A stretch of 64,000 nucleotides of DNA from Hymenobacter polaris. GTDB lineage: Bacteria > Bacteroidota > Bacteroidia > Cytophagales > Hymenobacteraceae. Position numbers and translations under genes: made by a program. The first letter of the stretch is position 1; each line of letters begins with the position of its first letter. Below, piece by piece: positions 49,083 through 59,377 of the stretch. The notes under the pieces were generated by a model that saw only the letters and a list, made by a program, of their open reading frames with translations, was not told the DNA's origin and did not search any database. The DNA lies in assembly GCF_012927305.1 (NCBI RefSeq), contig NZ_JABBGH010000003.1, positions 930,001 through 994,000 of the forward strand, given 5' to 3'.

Positions 49083-50396
49083 CTAATGCAGCACCAGCAC
49101 TTTATCGGCGTCTTCCAAGGTTTTGCCCTTGGTTTCGGGCATCAGCTTCCACACGTACAGTAGCTGCAGCACCATCATGCCCGCGAAGATGGCAAAAGTG
49201 GTGCCGCCGCCCAGACTTTTGGCGATGGGCGGGAAGACGAACGTGACGATGGCCGCCATTATCCAGTGCGTGCTCGACCCCAGGGCCTGGCCCTTGGCGC
49301 GCACAGCGCTTGGGAAAATCTCGGAGATGAACACCCAAATAACGGCGCCCTGCGAAAAGGCAAAAAAGGCAATGTATACGAACAGCAATATCGGCACCGG
49401 CCCAAACTGCTTGGTATAGAAGGCGCGCGCCACCAGCCCTAGGGTGGCAATGAGGCCCACCGAGCCGATGAGCATCAGCTTGCGCCGCCCAAACTTGTCG
49501 ATGATATTGACGGCCAGCAGCGTAAAGCAAAAATTGACCAGCCCAATGCCGGCGCTCGAAAGCAGCGCCGCCGCCGCGCCGCGCCCGGTCATCTCAAAAA
49601 TGCGCGGGGCGTAATAAATAATGGCGTTGATGCCCGCCAACTGGTTGAACATGGCAAACAGGATGGCCAGCATGACCGGCCGCCGGTACTGCGGGTTCCA
49701 GAGCGACTCGCCGGGGCCCTGCTCGGCGGCGTTGGCCACCAAGATGGTGGCCACGTTTTGCTCGGCCGTGGCCGGGTCGATGCGGTTGAAGACGGCGCGG
49801 GCCTCGTCGGTGCGGCCGCGGCGCAGCAGCCAGCGGGGACTTTCGGGGATGCGGAACAGCAGCAGAAAAAACGCCAGGGCCGGGAAAGCCTGCACGCCCA
49901 GCATCCAGCGCCAGGCATCGGGCCCGACGTTTTTGAGCAGGTAGTTAGATAGATACGCCAGCAGAATGCCGAACACGACATTGAACTGGAACATGCCCAC
50001 CATGCGCCCCCGCGACTCGGGTGGCGATACCTCCGAGATGTAGAGCGGCGCCGTGACTGACGAGGCGCCCACCCCTAGGCCCCCCAGAAAGCGGAACAGC
50101 ATAAACGGTACCCAGGCCGGCGACAGCGCCGCCCCCACCGCCGACACCAGGTAGAGCACCGCAATCCAGCTCAGCGTAGCGCGGCGCCCCAGGGCATCGG
50201 ACGGGACGCCGCCGAAGATGGCCCCAATGACGGTGCCCACCAGGGCAATGGAAATGGTGAGGCCCTGCTCGTAGTCGCTGAGCTGCCACACCTGCTGGAT
50301 GGCCTTCTCAGCCCCCGAAATCACGGCCGTATCGAAGCCGAACAGCAGGCCGCCCAACGCCACGACGATGGACCAGAAAAAGACGTTTTTTTTCAC
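49083..50396 (-). CDS. MFS sugar:proton symporter
   Basis: 437 aa, 12 predicted transmembrane helices. Sugar porter hallmarks: 'DALGRRATL' after TM2, 'PESPRWLLRRGR' in the central loop and 'GRRKLMLIG' in the second half. Likely imports glucose, fructose, galactose or xylose. It shares a strand with the fructokinase gene. The start is near a long AT-rich upstream region. Confidence 0.93.
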   Translation of the reverse strand: MKKNVFFWSIVVALGGLLFGFDTAVISGAEKAIQQVWQLSDYEQGLTISIALVGTVIGAIFGGVPSDALGRRATLSWIAVLYLVSAVGAALSPAWVPFMLFRFLGGLGVGASSVTAPLYISEVSPPESRGRMVGMFQFNVVFGILLAYLSNYLLKNVGPDAWRWMLGVQAFPALAFFLLLFRIPESPRWLLRRGRTDEARAVFNRIDPATAEQNVATILVANAAEQGPGESLWNPQYRRPVMLAILFAMFNQLAGINAIIYYAPRIFEMTGRGAAAALLSSAGIGLVNFCFTLLAVNIIDKFGRRKLMLIGSVGLIATLGLVARAFYTKQFGPVPILLFVYIAFFAFSQGAVIWVFISEIFPSAVRAKGQALGSSTHWIMAAIVTFVFPPIAKSLGGGTTFAIFAGMMVLQLLYVWKLMPETKGKTLEDADKVLVLH

Positions 50397-50519
50397 GAGA
50401 ATGGTGGGAAGGAGGAGATGGCAGGTAAGATAAGCAAGCGCCCATAAAGTGGTAGAAATACCTTGCCTAAATACTTGGTGGGCAGATTGCCTAAGCGGCT
50501 CTTCCTAGGGTGGGCGCAC

Positions 50520-50550
50520 GAAAAAAGGCTGCCAGAATCTGGCAGCCTTT
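50520..50550 (-). terminator. Intrinsic terminator within the MFS gene leader region
   Basis: Arms AAAGGCTGCCAGA and TCTGGCAGCCTTT, followed on the minus strand by TTTTTT. It lies 124 bases upstream of the MFS gene and downstream of the promoter at 50926-50958, so it may cap a small RNA or attenuate the MFS transcript. Confidence 0.6.
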
Positions 50551-51173
50551 CACGTTCAGCTCTCCCTCATGATAGCACTTTTTTCACTCACTCCATAATT
50601 TGCCTAATCACTTATCTTTTAACTAATACCTCTAGCCTAGCATTCCTTACTTAACATGGATACCTCACTTGTTGCACTTGTTAGTTATAAAGGTGACCTA
50701 CTCCAGACGCCCTCGCGGCGGCCCTAGGCCTAGCGGGGCGCCGCCCCTAAGTAGGGCGGCGCCAGTTGCTGACTAATTGGATAACTCACCTAACTCTGTA
50801 ATCTTAACTATAGCGGATACTGCAGATAACCTCCCCCGACGTTATCTTTTATTATCACCACAATAATAGCTTAGTACTCGTTTTATTCCATATATAATAC
50901 AATAATTTGGTGGCTGAACCTGCGACAAATATAGGGGAGTAATTTTTGAAAGTGCAAATTTATTTTGCACTTTTTTATTTATATAGTTTTCGAAGACTAC
51001 TGCTTTTTGCCAGGTATTCCTGCGTTTTGAGCGTTGTCTGCATACTAATAGTTTTGACCGTTTAGTGCTAATACATTGCTTTACAGATGTCTAATTGATT
51101 GTATCGTTAGTCGGCCTGTAAAAGGTAGCCGATGGGTAGCAGTTTAGCATTGTGCCTGGGGCAGCACACAAAA
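50551..51173. other. AT-rich intergenic region with no clear gene
   Basis: About 620 bases between two minus-strand terminators. No convincing protein gene. It contains a GC-rich inverted repeat near 50738-50765 (GGCGCCGCCC and GGGCGGCGCC) and the promoter and dyad at 50926-50973. A leftward non-coding RNA is possible. Confidence 0.4.
50926..50958 (-). promoter_or_regulatory. Near-consensus Bacteroidota promoter overlapped by a dyad
   Basis: On the minus strand TTTG (-33, 50955-50958) and TATATTTG (-7, 50926-50933) are separated by 21 bases, matching TTTG / TAnnTTTG. The perfect 10-bp inverted repeat AAAGTGCAAA ... TTTGCACTTT (50949-50973) overlaps the -33 box and may be an operator. Confidence 0.6.
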
Positions 51174-51196
51174 AAGCCCCGCCAAATGGCGGGGCT
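51174..51196 (-). terminator. Terminator after the PAS-domain gene
   Basis: AAGCCCCGCCA and TGGCGGGGCTT around a two-base loop, followed by a T run on the minus strand. Confidence 0.85.
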
Positions 51197-51275
51197 TAAA
51201 AGTGGACAGTGCAAAAGCCAACATTTTCATAGCTCGTTACAATCTACGCAGCCGGGCGGCGAGCGGATTGCGGAG

Positions 51276-51788
51276 CTACGAGTTTTGGGCTCGCACCTGA
51301 GCGCGCAGCTGCTGCACTTCGCGCTCCAGCTCCAGGTTGCGGAAAATGACTTTCTGCTCCAGCTCGCGGTAGGCCTCCTGTAGCTGCTCCTGCATATTCT
51401 TCTGGGGCGTGATGTCGGTGATGGTCCCAATGAAGCGTTGCGCTTTGGTGCGGCCGGCATCGAAAAAGGCGCGGCCGGTGGCGCGGGCCCACAGCAATAT
51501 TTGGCCGGTGGCGGGCGCGTAGGTGCGGTACTCAATGTCGTAGGTGCCGGGGCCGGCGGGGTCGTAGGCGGCAGCCACGGCAGCCTCGGTGGCTGGCCGG
51601 TCGGGCGGGTACAGCAAGGCCAGGAAGTCGTCGTAGGTGACATGGGCCGTGGGCGGCAGGCCGAATATCTCCTTGCAGCGGTTCGACCAGGTGAGGGTAT
51701 CGGCCAGCAGGTCGTAGTCCCAGGTGCCTACGCCGGCGGCATCCACCGCCGTTTGGAGGCGCTCAAACGAAATTGCGTCGGGGGTCAT
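51276..51788 (-). CDS. PAS-domain protein without an output domain
   Basis: 170 aa. A single PAS_3-type fold (about residues 10-125): 'GVGTWDYDLLADTLTWSN', 'HPPDRP'-like 'LYPPDRPATEAA', 'FIGTITDITPQK'. It ends in a coiled coil ('LQEAYRELEQKVIFRNLELE'). No kinase or HTH follows, so it may bind a partner. It is flanked by its own terminator. Not obviously linked to the sugar genes. Confidence 0.85.
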   Translation of the reverse strand: MTPDAISFERLQTAVDAAGVGTWDYDLLADTLTWSNRCKEIFGLPPTAHVTYDDFLALLYPPDRPATEAAVAAAYDPAGPGTYDIEYRTYAPATGQILLWARATGRAFFDAGRTKAQRFIGTITDITPQKNMQEQLQEAYRELEQKVIFRNLELEREVQQLRAQVRAQNS

Positions 51789-51878
51789 GGATAGTGCAAA
51801 AAAGGGCCGGGTCCGCGCGGCTTTAACACCGCCGCGGCCCGGCCCAAAAATAAGCGTTAGTCGGTACCCGGCCCTAGG

Positions 51879-53561
51879 CTACCACAGCGTAGCGTAGAGA
51901 GCCACCACAATGCCTATTATAAGCAGAGCACCCGCCGTGAAAGTGGGGTTGGGCCGGAACAGGCTGGTATCTACTTCGAGGCCGCCGGTGCGGGTGCCGC
52001 GCTTGGCCTCTAGCAGGCTGATGATGACCATGCCCACGATGCAGAAAATAAACACGAAGCCCATGCGGTCGAGGAACGGAATCTCGTACACCCCGTTGAC
52101 GGGTACCGCGAACCCTAGGGGGGCCAGGAACGACAAATCGACGAAGCCCGGCAGAAACTTGAACACCACCGACAGCAAAAAGCCGCCAATGGTGGCAAAC
52201 ATGGCCGCCGTGGAGGTGGCTTTTTTCCAGAAGAAGCCGAGGATGAACATGGCGAAAATGCCCGGCGACACGAAGCCCGTGTACTCCTGAATGTAGGTGA
52301 AGCCGCCCTTCTTATCAATGCCTAGGTGCGGGGCAATGAGGGCCCCCAGAATCATGGCCACGATAACCGCGATTTTGCCGGTGTTTACCAGCGTCTTTTC
52401 CGAAGCCTGGGGGTTGATGGCTTTCTTGTAGATGTCGAGCGTGAATATGGTGGCAATGGAGTTGGCTTTGCCGGCCAGCGAGGCTACCACCGCCGCCGTA
52501 AGGGCCGCAAACGACAACCCTTTGAGGCCCACCGGCAGGATATTGAGCAGCACCGGGTAGGCGCGGTCGGGGTTTACTTCGCCGCCCTGCATAAACTCGC
52601 CGGCCCCAAATACGTCCTGCTTATACAGGATGTAGGCCGCAATGCCCGGCAGCACCACGATGATGGGCATCATCAGCTTGAGGAAGGCCGCGAACAAAAT
52701 ACCGCCGCGGGCCGTGGGCAGGTCGGCCCCTAGGGCCCGCTGCGTAATGTACTGGTTGCAGCCCCAGTAGTTGAGGTTCACAATCCAGAGGCCGCCGAGC
52801 AGCACCGTCATGCCCGGCAGGTCGATGTAGCTCGGGTTGTCGCGCTTCAGAATCAGGTGGAAGTGGTCGGTGGCCTGGCTGTACATCAGGTGTAGGCCGT
52901 TGAGGATGCCCGTTTGGCCGTAGTGCTCCGATACTAAATTAATAGCCAAGTATGTGGTAGCCAGGCCGCCCAGGATGAGGAAAAACACCTGAATAACGTC
53001 GGTGAAGCCAATTACCTTCATGCCCCCTAGGGTGATGATGACGGCGCAAATGGCCAGCCCGTACATGCAGAAGTTGAGGTTGAGGCCCGACACGCTGCTA
53101 GCCGCAATAGCTCCCAGGTACAAAATGGAGGTCAGGTTCACAATCACGTACAGCAGCAGCCAGAACACGGCCATAATCATGGCTACCGTGCCGTTGTAGC
53201 GCTGGTGCAGAAACTGGGGCATCGTGAAGATGCGGTTTTTCAGGTACACCGGGATGAAGAACACGGCTACAATCACGAGCGTGACGGCCGCCATCCACTC
53301 GTAGGCCGCGATGGCGAGGCCCATCTTGAAGCCCGAGCCGGCCATGGCCACAAACTGCTCGGCCGAGATGTTGCTGGCAATCAGCGACGAGCCGATGGCC
53401 CACCACGTCAGCGAGCCCTCGGCCAGAAAGTAATCCTTGGAGTCGCCCTCCAGGCTACCGTCGTGGCCGGTTTTGCGGCGGTACACCCACAGGCCATAGC
53501 CCGCCACGATGATGAAATAAACGAAGAAGACGATGTAATCTAATCGGGCCAGCTGGTGCAT
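51879..53561 (-). CDS. Sodium:solute symporter (SSS family)
   Basis: 560 aa with about 14 hydrophobic helices. Family features: an N-terminal 'DYFLAEGSLTWWAIGSSLIA' stretch and 'ISAEQFVAMAGSGFKMGLA' after TM1. Members move sugars, inositol, sialic acid or others with sodium. The sequence looks closest to SGLT-type sugar porters (inference). Faces the glycosyltransferase gene across a 230-base divergent region. Confidence 0.92.
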   Translation of the reverse strand: MHQLARLDYIVFFVYFIIVAGYGLWVYRRKTGHDGSLEGDSKDYFLAEGSLTWWAIGSSLIASNISAEQFVAMAGSGFKMGLAIAAYEWMAAVTLVIVAVFFIPVYLKNRIFTMPQFLHQRYNGTVAMIMAVFWLLLYVIVNLTSILYLGAIAASSVSGLNLNFCMYGLAICAVIITLGGMKVIGFTDVIQVFFLILGGLATTYLAINLVSEHYGQTGILNGLHLMYSQATDHFHLILKRDNPSYIDLPGMTVLLGGLWIVNLNYWGCNQYITQRALGADLPTARGGILFAAFLKLMMPIIVVLPGIAAYILYKQDVFGAGEFMQGGEVNPDRAYPVLLNILPVGLKGLSFAALTAAVVASLAGKANSIATIFTLDIYKKAINPQASEKTLVNTGKIAVIVAMILGALIAPHLGIDKKGGFTYIQEYTGFVSPGIFAMFILGFFWKKATSTAAMFATIGGFLLSVVFKFLPGFVDLSFLAPLGFAVPVNGVYEIPFLDRMGFVFIFCIVGMVIISLLEAKRGTRTGGLEVDTSLFRPNPTFTAGALLIIGIVVALYATLW

Positions 53562-53765
53562 GGGGCGGGAAAAAGGGGAAGGAGTAGCGAAAGTAGGGCA
53601 AAGATGAGCGTATCCGACTACATAATCGTTTGTGTAGTTTTTTTTGCCGATTATACCCCCTTGCTGCCTTCGATGCTGGCAGCCCCAGGGCCCTGCGGAG
53701 GTGGGGGCATCCTAGGGGCCCTGGGCGCCCCGGCCCTGGCGCGGCCACCAAGTGGCGGGCCGTCT

Positions 53766-53786
53766 TAATTTTGTAGGTATACCTAC
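53766..53786 (+). promoter_or_regulatory. -7 box TAATTTTG with palindrome over the transcription start
   Basis: TAATTTTG (53766-53773) matches TAnnTTTG. The perfect palindrome GTAGGTATACCTAC (53773-53786) follows and would cover the transcription start, so it may be an operator. A GTG at 53796 begins the gene. Confidence 0.5.
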
Positions 53787-53795
53787 TAGTTGTTT

Positions 53796-54863
53796 GTGAA
53801 AAAAGCGCTTTACCTCGTCGGCTCCCCCAACCAAACGACGCAGATGCACCAGATTGCCGACCTGCTGGCCGACGAGTACGAGCCGTACTACAGCCAGCTG
53901 TACTACGATGGCTGGATGCGCGGCTTCTATAAATGGCTGCTGCGCAATAAGGTGCTTGATAAAACCATCGTGACGGGCCTGGTGAAGGAGAAGGCCGACC
54001 GCTACATTGCCGAGAAGCAGCTGCGCCGCGACTTCGAGAACCGCGAGCTGGGCCACGACTACGACCTGGTGGTGTGCTGCTCCGACATTGTGGTGCCCTG
54101 GCCGCTGCTGGCCCGCACCAAGAGCATCTTCGTGCAAGAGGGCATGACCGACCCGCTGCATTTGTGGGCGCGGCTGGTTAAGCGCTTCACCCGCTTTCCC
54201 ATCCTGGCCATCGGCACCTCGCTCAACGGCATGAACAACTGCTGCGACGTGTACTGCGTGGCCAGCCAGGGCTACGCCGAGCACTTCGAGATGATAGGCG
54301 TGGACAAGGACAAGCTCATCGTGACGGGCATCCCGAACTTCGACGACGTGCAGAAGCTGCGCAACAACTCGTTTGAGCACCGTGGCTACGTGATGGTGGC
54401 TACCACCGACATGCGCGAAACCTTCCGGCCCGACAACCGCAAGAAGTTCATTAAGGAGGCCACGCGCATTGCGGCCGGCCGCCAGATGCTGTTTAAGTTT
54501 CACCCTAACGAGGAGATGGGCCGCGCCGTGGCCGAGGTGAAGCAGTGGGCACCCGCCAACGCCCTGATTTATACCAGCGGCAACACCGAGGAAATGATTG
54601 CTAATTCGGTAGAGCTGATAACCCAGTACAGTACAGTAGCTTACGTAGGGCTGGCCCTAGGCATTCCCACGCACTCCTACTTCGACGTGAACGACCTCAA
54701 GCGCAAGCTCCCCATCCAGAACGGAGGCCAGAGCGCCCGCCGCATTGCCGATATCTGCCGGCAGTTTGGCCGCTTCCAGGGCTCGGGGCCGGCTTTCTTG
54801 CGGCAGTATTGGCCGGCGGTACCCCTCACGGCCGCGTCGCAAGTGGCCGAAACCGCTTCCTAG
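53796..54863 (+). CDS. CDP-glycerol-type glycosyl/glycerophosphate transferase-like protein
   Basis: 355 aa from GTG 53796 (MKKALYLVGSPNQTTQMHQI); a TTG two codons earlier is the alternative. The C-terminal half has the GT-B look: FKFHPNEEMGRAV, 'LIYTSGNTEEMIAN', 'ELITQYSTVAYVGLALGIPT'. This pattern is shared by CDP-glycerol transferases and UDP-GlcNAc 2-epimerase-like folds. In this neighbourhood it may transfer or act with the activated acid sugar. The exact donor and acceptor are unknown. Confidence 0.7.
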   Translation: MKKALYLVGSPNQTTQMHQIADLLADEYEPYYSQLYYDGWMRGFYKWLLRNKVLDKTIVTGLVKEKADRYIAEKQLRRDFENRELGHDYDLVVCCSDIVVPWPLLARTKSIFVQEGMTDPLHLWARLVKRFTRFPILAIGTSLNGMNNCCDVYCVASQGYAEHFEMIGVDKDKLIVTGIPNFDDVQKLRNNSFEHRGYVMVATTDMRETFRPDNRKKFIKEATRIAAGRQMLFKFHPNEEMGRAVAEVKQWAPANALIYTSGNTEEMIANSVELITQYSTVAYVGLALGIPTHSYFDVNDLKRKLPIQNGGQSARRIADICRQFGRFQGSGPAFLRQYWPAVPLTAASQVAETAS

Positions 54864-54934
54864 GTTCCTGCGAAACTTTAAAGCGCCCGTTGTTACGGTT
54901 TGTACTGCTGGCGTTACACTTTGTACTACTGCTT

Positions 54935-55729
54935 ATGCTCACCCTTATTCAAGCCCGGCGCGGGTCGTCACGCCTCCCCGATAAAGTCAGCCTCGACCTG
55001 TGCGGGCAGCCGCTGCTGGTGCGGCAAGTCGAGCGCGTGCAGCTGGCCACCCAGGCGGGTCGCGTGGCCGTCATCATCACCGACGAGCCCGGCGACGACC
55101 CGCTGGCCGACCTCTGCCAGCAGCACAGCATCGAGGTGTTCCGGGGCTCGGCGCTCGACCTGCTCGACCGCCACTACCAGGCGGCGCGGCACTTTGGCGA
55201 AAAGGAGGCCGTGGTGAAAATTCCGAGCGACTGCCCGCTCATCGACCCGGCGGTTATCGACAAGGTGCTGGGCTTTTTTGTGCATAACCTGGGCCAGTAC
55301 GACTTCGTGAGCAACCTGCACCCCGCCACCTACCCCGACGGCAACGACGTGGAGGTAATGACCCTAGGGGCGCTGGAAACCGCCTGGCGCGAGGCCCGCC
55401 GCCCGCTGGAGCGCGAGCACACTACGCCCTTCTTCTGGGAAAACCCCGACCGCTTCCGCCTAGCCAACGTGACCTGGGAAACCGGGCTAGACTACTCGAT
55501 GTCGCACCGCTTCACGATTGACTACCCGGCTGATTACCAGTTTATCAAGGCCGTGTACGAGGCGCTGTACCCCGGCAATCCTACCTTTAGCCTGGGCGAT
55601 ATTCTGACTTTATTAAAACAAAGGCCGGACATTTACGGCTTGAATGCCGACTTGGCCGGCGTGAACTGGTACCGCAACCATCTGGACGAGCTGCGGACGG
55701 TGGACGAAACGAACACGAAACAACTATAA
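54935..55729 (+). CDS. SpsF/KdsB-like cytidylyltransferase
   Basis: 264 aa from ATG 54935 (MLTLIQARRGSSRLPDK). The opening IQARRGSSRLPDKVSLDL is the CTP-binding signature of CMP-Kdo / CMP-sialate synthetases, and KIPSDCPLIDPAVIDK contains the metal-binding Asp. The later 'EREHTTPFFWENPDRF' also fits SpsF-type members. It would activate a ulosonic acid to its CMP form. 71 bases after the previous gene. Confidence 0.85.
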   Translation: MLTLIQARRGSSRLPDKVSLDLCGQPLLVRQVERVQLATQAGRVAVIITDEPGDDPLADLCQQHSIEVFRGSALDLLDRHYQAARHFGEKEAVVKIPSDCPLIDPAVIDKVLGFFVHNLGQYDFVSNLHPATYPDGNDVEVMTLGALETAWREARRPLEREHTTPFFWENPDRFRLANVTWETGLDYSMSHRFTIDYPADYQFIKAVYEALYPGNPTFSLGDILTLLKQRPDIYGLNADLAGVNWYRNHLDELRTVDETNTKQL

Positions 55730-55731
55730 CC

Positions 55732-55838
55732 AGAACGTCATGCTGAGCTTGCCGAAGCATCTCTACCACGCCGCTGACCCTAGGTGTTAGCATTACTTGC
55801 GCGGTAGAGATGCTTCGACAAGCTCAGCATGACGTTCT
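55732..55838. repeat. REP-like inverted repeat, copy 1
   Basis: Left arm starting AGAACGTCATGCTGAGCTTG and right arm ending CAAGCTCAGCATGACGTTCT form a long stem with a CCTAGG-containing centre. It lies between the cytidylyltransferase and transketolase genes. The same family is at 57947-58032 and 62191-62287. Confidence 0.9.
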
Positions 55839-55849
55839 ATAAGCCCCTT

Positions 55850-56707
55850 ATGACCCCTGAGAAAAAACAAGAACTGCAGGAGCTTGCCCTGCGCGTGCGC
55901 GAGCACATCGTGCGCTTGAGCACCGATGGTGGCTGCTTCACGGGCGCCTCGCTGAGCTGCACCGACCTGCTGGTGTACCTCTACGCCGACTTTTTGAACG
56001 TGCACCCCGGCAACCTGCAAGACCCCGAGCGCGACTACCTCTTCCTGAGCAAGGGGCACGACGTGCCGGCTCTTTACGGCGTGTTTGCCGAGCTGGGCTT
56101 CATGCCCAAGGAACGCCTAGATAACCACCTCAAAACCAGCGACTCCATCTACTGGCACCCCAACCGCAGCGTGCCGGGCGTCGAGTTTCACTCGGGCTCG
56201 CTGGGCCACCTGCCGAGCGTGGCCCTAGGGGTGGCGCTGGATGCGCGGCTGCGCGACCAAAACCAGAAGGTAATCGTGATAACCGGCGACGGCGAGTTGA
56301 ACGAAGGCACCTGCTGGGAAGCCGTGCTGGTAGCCAGTGCCCACAAGGTCAACAACCTGACCTTCGTGGTGGACCGCAACCACTTCCAGGCCAACATCGC
56401 CACCGAGGAGCTGATTCCGCTGGAGCCGCTGGCGCCCAAGTTCGAGGCCTTCGGCGCCGCCGTGCGCCGCATCGACGGGCACGACTTCGCGGCCCTGGAT
56501 GAGGCCTTCCGCGCCCTGCCCTTCGCCGACGACAAGCCCTCGGTTATCATCTGCGACACGGTGCGCGGCAAGGGGCTGCCCAGCATCGAGCGTCGCGCCG
56601 ACCGCTGGTTCTGCAACTTCTCGGCCGACGAGGTGACCGAGCTGCTCAAGGAGCTGCACAGCCAGGAAGCTACCACCCTCACCAGCGAAACCCTCACCGT
56701 CCGTTAA
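55850..56707 (+). CDS. Transketolase-like protein, N-terminal (TPP-binding) subunit
   Basis: 285 aa from ATG 55850 (an ATG 21 bases upstream lies inside the repeat). The TPP motif is ITGDGELNEGTCWEAVL followed by VDRNHFQ, with 'FLSKGHDVPALYGVFAEL' earlier. Split transketolases work as two chains; the partner is at 56958-57911. It transfers a two-carbon unit between sugars. In this cluster it may supply a precursor sugar for the NeuB-like enzyme. Confidence 0.92.
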   Translation: MTPEKKQELQELALRVREHIVRLSTDGGCFTGASLSCTDLLVYLYADFLNVHPGNLQDPERDYLFLSKGHDVPALYGVFAELGFMPKERLDNHLKTSDSIYWHPNRSVPGVEFHSGSLGHLPSVALGVALDARLRDQNQKVIVITGDGELNEGTCWEAVLVASAHKVNNLTFVVDRNHFQANIATEELIPLEPLAPKFEAFGAAVRRIDGHDFAALDEAFRALPFADDKPSVIICDTVRGKGLPSIERRADRWFCNFSADEVTELLKELHSQEATTLTSETLTVR

Positions 56708-56708
56708 T

Positions 56709-56954
56709 CGCAGATTTAACGGATTGCGCAGCTACGCTCGCCTGCCTGCGGCGGCGAGCTGACTACGCGGACGTTAGCCGTTTTAGCTGCCTTAGTTACG
56801 TGGGTAGGGGAGCCATAGGAGCAGCCATATAGGCTCCTGCCAATTGTCGCCTCTACCAATCCAATAATATCGTCTAGTATCGTCCGCGTAGTCAGCTCGC
56901 CGCCGCAGGCAGGCGAGCGTAGCTGCGCAATCCGTTAAACCCGTTAAATCTGCG
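56709..56954. repeat. Long inverted repeat (MITE-like) between the transketolase halves
   Basis: Arms of about 65 bases (56709-56773 and 56881-56954, the right arm with an 8-base internal duplication) flank a 107-base centre. The outer ends read CGCAGATTTAACG and CGTTAAATCTGCG. It fills the whole gap from the stop codon of one half to three bases before the ATG of the other. Confidence 0.85.
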
Positions 56955-56957
56955 GTC

Positions 56958-57911
56958 ATGAACTACGAACAGCTTATCCACGAAACGGCGCTGGCCGACG
57001 AGCGGCTCATTGTGATGACGGCCGAAAACCGCGCCCTCATCCGCAACCTACCGGGCCCCCTAGGGCGCCGCTTTATCGACACGGGCATCACCGAGCAAAC
57101 GATGATTGGCGCGGCGGCCGGCCTGGCGCTGCGCGGCCGCGTGCCGGTGGTGCACGCGCTGGCCACCTTCCTCACGCTGCGCGCCTTCGAGTTTATCCGC
57201 ACCGACGTGGGTATTCCGCACCTGCCGGTGAAAATCAGCTCGTTCGTGCCCGGCTTCTTGTCCGACGGCAACGGGCCGACGCACCAAGCCATCGAGGACA
57301 TCAGCCTGATGCGCGGCATTCCGGGCATGACCGTGTTTGCCGCCGCCGACGAGCAGGATATGCTGGCCATGCTGCCCGCCATCTGGGCCTCGCCCGACCC
57401 GGCCTACGTGCGCGTGAATACCCGCCCCGCCACCTACCAGCACGCCCCCTTCGAAATGGGCAAGGCCGAGGTAGTGAGCGAGGGCAAAGACGTGACCATC
57501 CTCACCTACGGTATGCTATTCGAGCAGGCATTGGTAGCCAAGGACCTGCTAACGCAGGCCGGCCACTCGGTGGGCCTCGTCAACCTGCGCAGCCTCAAGC
57601 CGCTCGACACCGAGGCGGTGCTGAAGGTGGTGCGCGGCGGCAGCCTGGTAGTGACGCTGGAGGACCACTTCCAAACCGGCGGCCTCTACAGCATCGTGGC
57701 CGAGCTGCTGCTCGAAAATGAGCTGACCGCCAAGGTGCTGCCCCTGGCCCTGAAGGAGAAGTGGTACAAGCCCGGCCGCCTAAGCGAAGTGCTGGAGTAC
57801 GAAGGCTTTACCGGCCAGCATATTGCCCGCCGCATCGGCGAGAAGCTGGGCGACCGCGCCGAGCAGTTTGCTGAGAAGACGAAGGTGCAGGAGAATATTT
57901 TTGCTGAGTAG
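56958..57911 (+). CDS. Transketolase-like protein, C-terminal subunit
   Basis: 317 aa. It has the pyrimidine-binding and C-terminal transketolase domains: 'RRFIDTGITEQTMIGAAAGL' with the catalytic Glu, 'HALATFLTLRAFEFIRTDVG', then the C-terminal domain 'MGKAEVVSEGKDVTILTYGM'. It pairs with the upstream N-terminal half. The two are separated by a large inverted repeat, so co-transcription through it needs checking. Confidence 0.92.
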   Translation: MNYEQLIHETALADERLIVMTAENRALIRNLPGPLGRRFIDTGITEQTMIGAAAGLALRGRVPVVHALATFLTLRAFEFIRTDVGIPHLPVKISSFVPGFLSDGNGPTHQAIEDISLMRGIPGMTVFAAADEQDMLAMLPAIWASPDPAYVRVNTRPATYQHAPFEMGKAEVVSEGKDVTILTYGMLFEQALVAKDLLTQAGHSVGLVNLRSLKPLDTEAVLKVVRGGSLVVTLEDHFQTGGLYSIVAELLLENELTAKVLPLALKEKWYKPGRLSEVLEYEGFTGQHIARRIGEKLGDRAEQFAEKTKVQENIFAE

Positions 57912-57946
57912 TAATGCTTCCTTTGTAGCGTAAAACCCAAAAGGCG

Positions 57947-58032
57947 GTCATGCTGAGCTTGCCGAAGCATCTCTACCGAACGATACCCTAGGGGCGCGGT
58001 AGAGATGCTTCGGCAAGCTCAGCATGACGTTC
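57947..58032. repeat. REP-like inverted repeat, copy 2
   Basis: GTCATGCTGAGCTTGCCGAA and TTCGGCAAGCTCAGCATGAC are the arms, around a CCCTAGGG centre, between transketolase and aminotransferase genes. The same family as copy 1. Confidence 0.9.
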
Positions 58033-58063
58033 TTTTTTAGTTTTTAGTCACCCGACAATTCCC

Positions 58064-59362
<1,299 letters not shown>

Positions 59363-59377
59363 GTTATTAGCGCCTGC

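Noticed and set aside
50463..50654. Short plus-strand frame in the AT-rich intergenic region
   Set aside because: It crosses the terminator at 50520-50550 and has no support.
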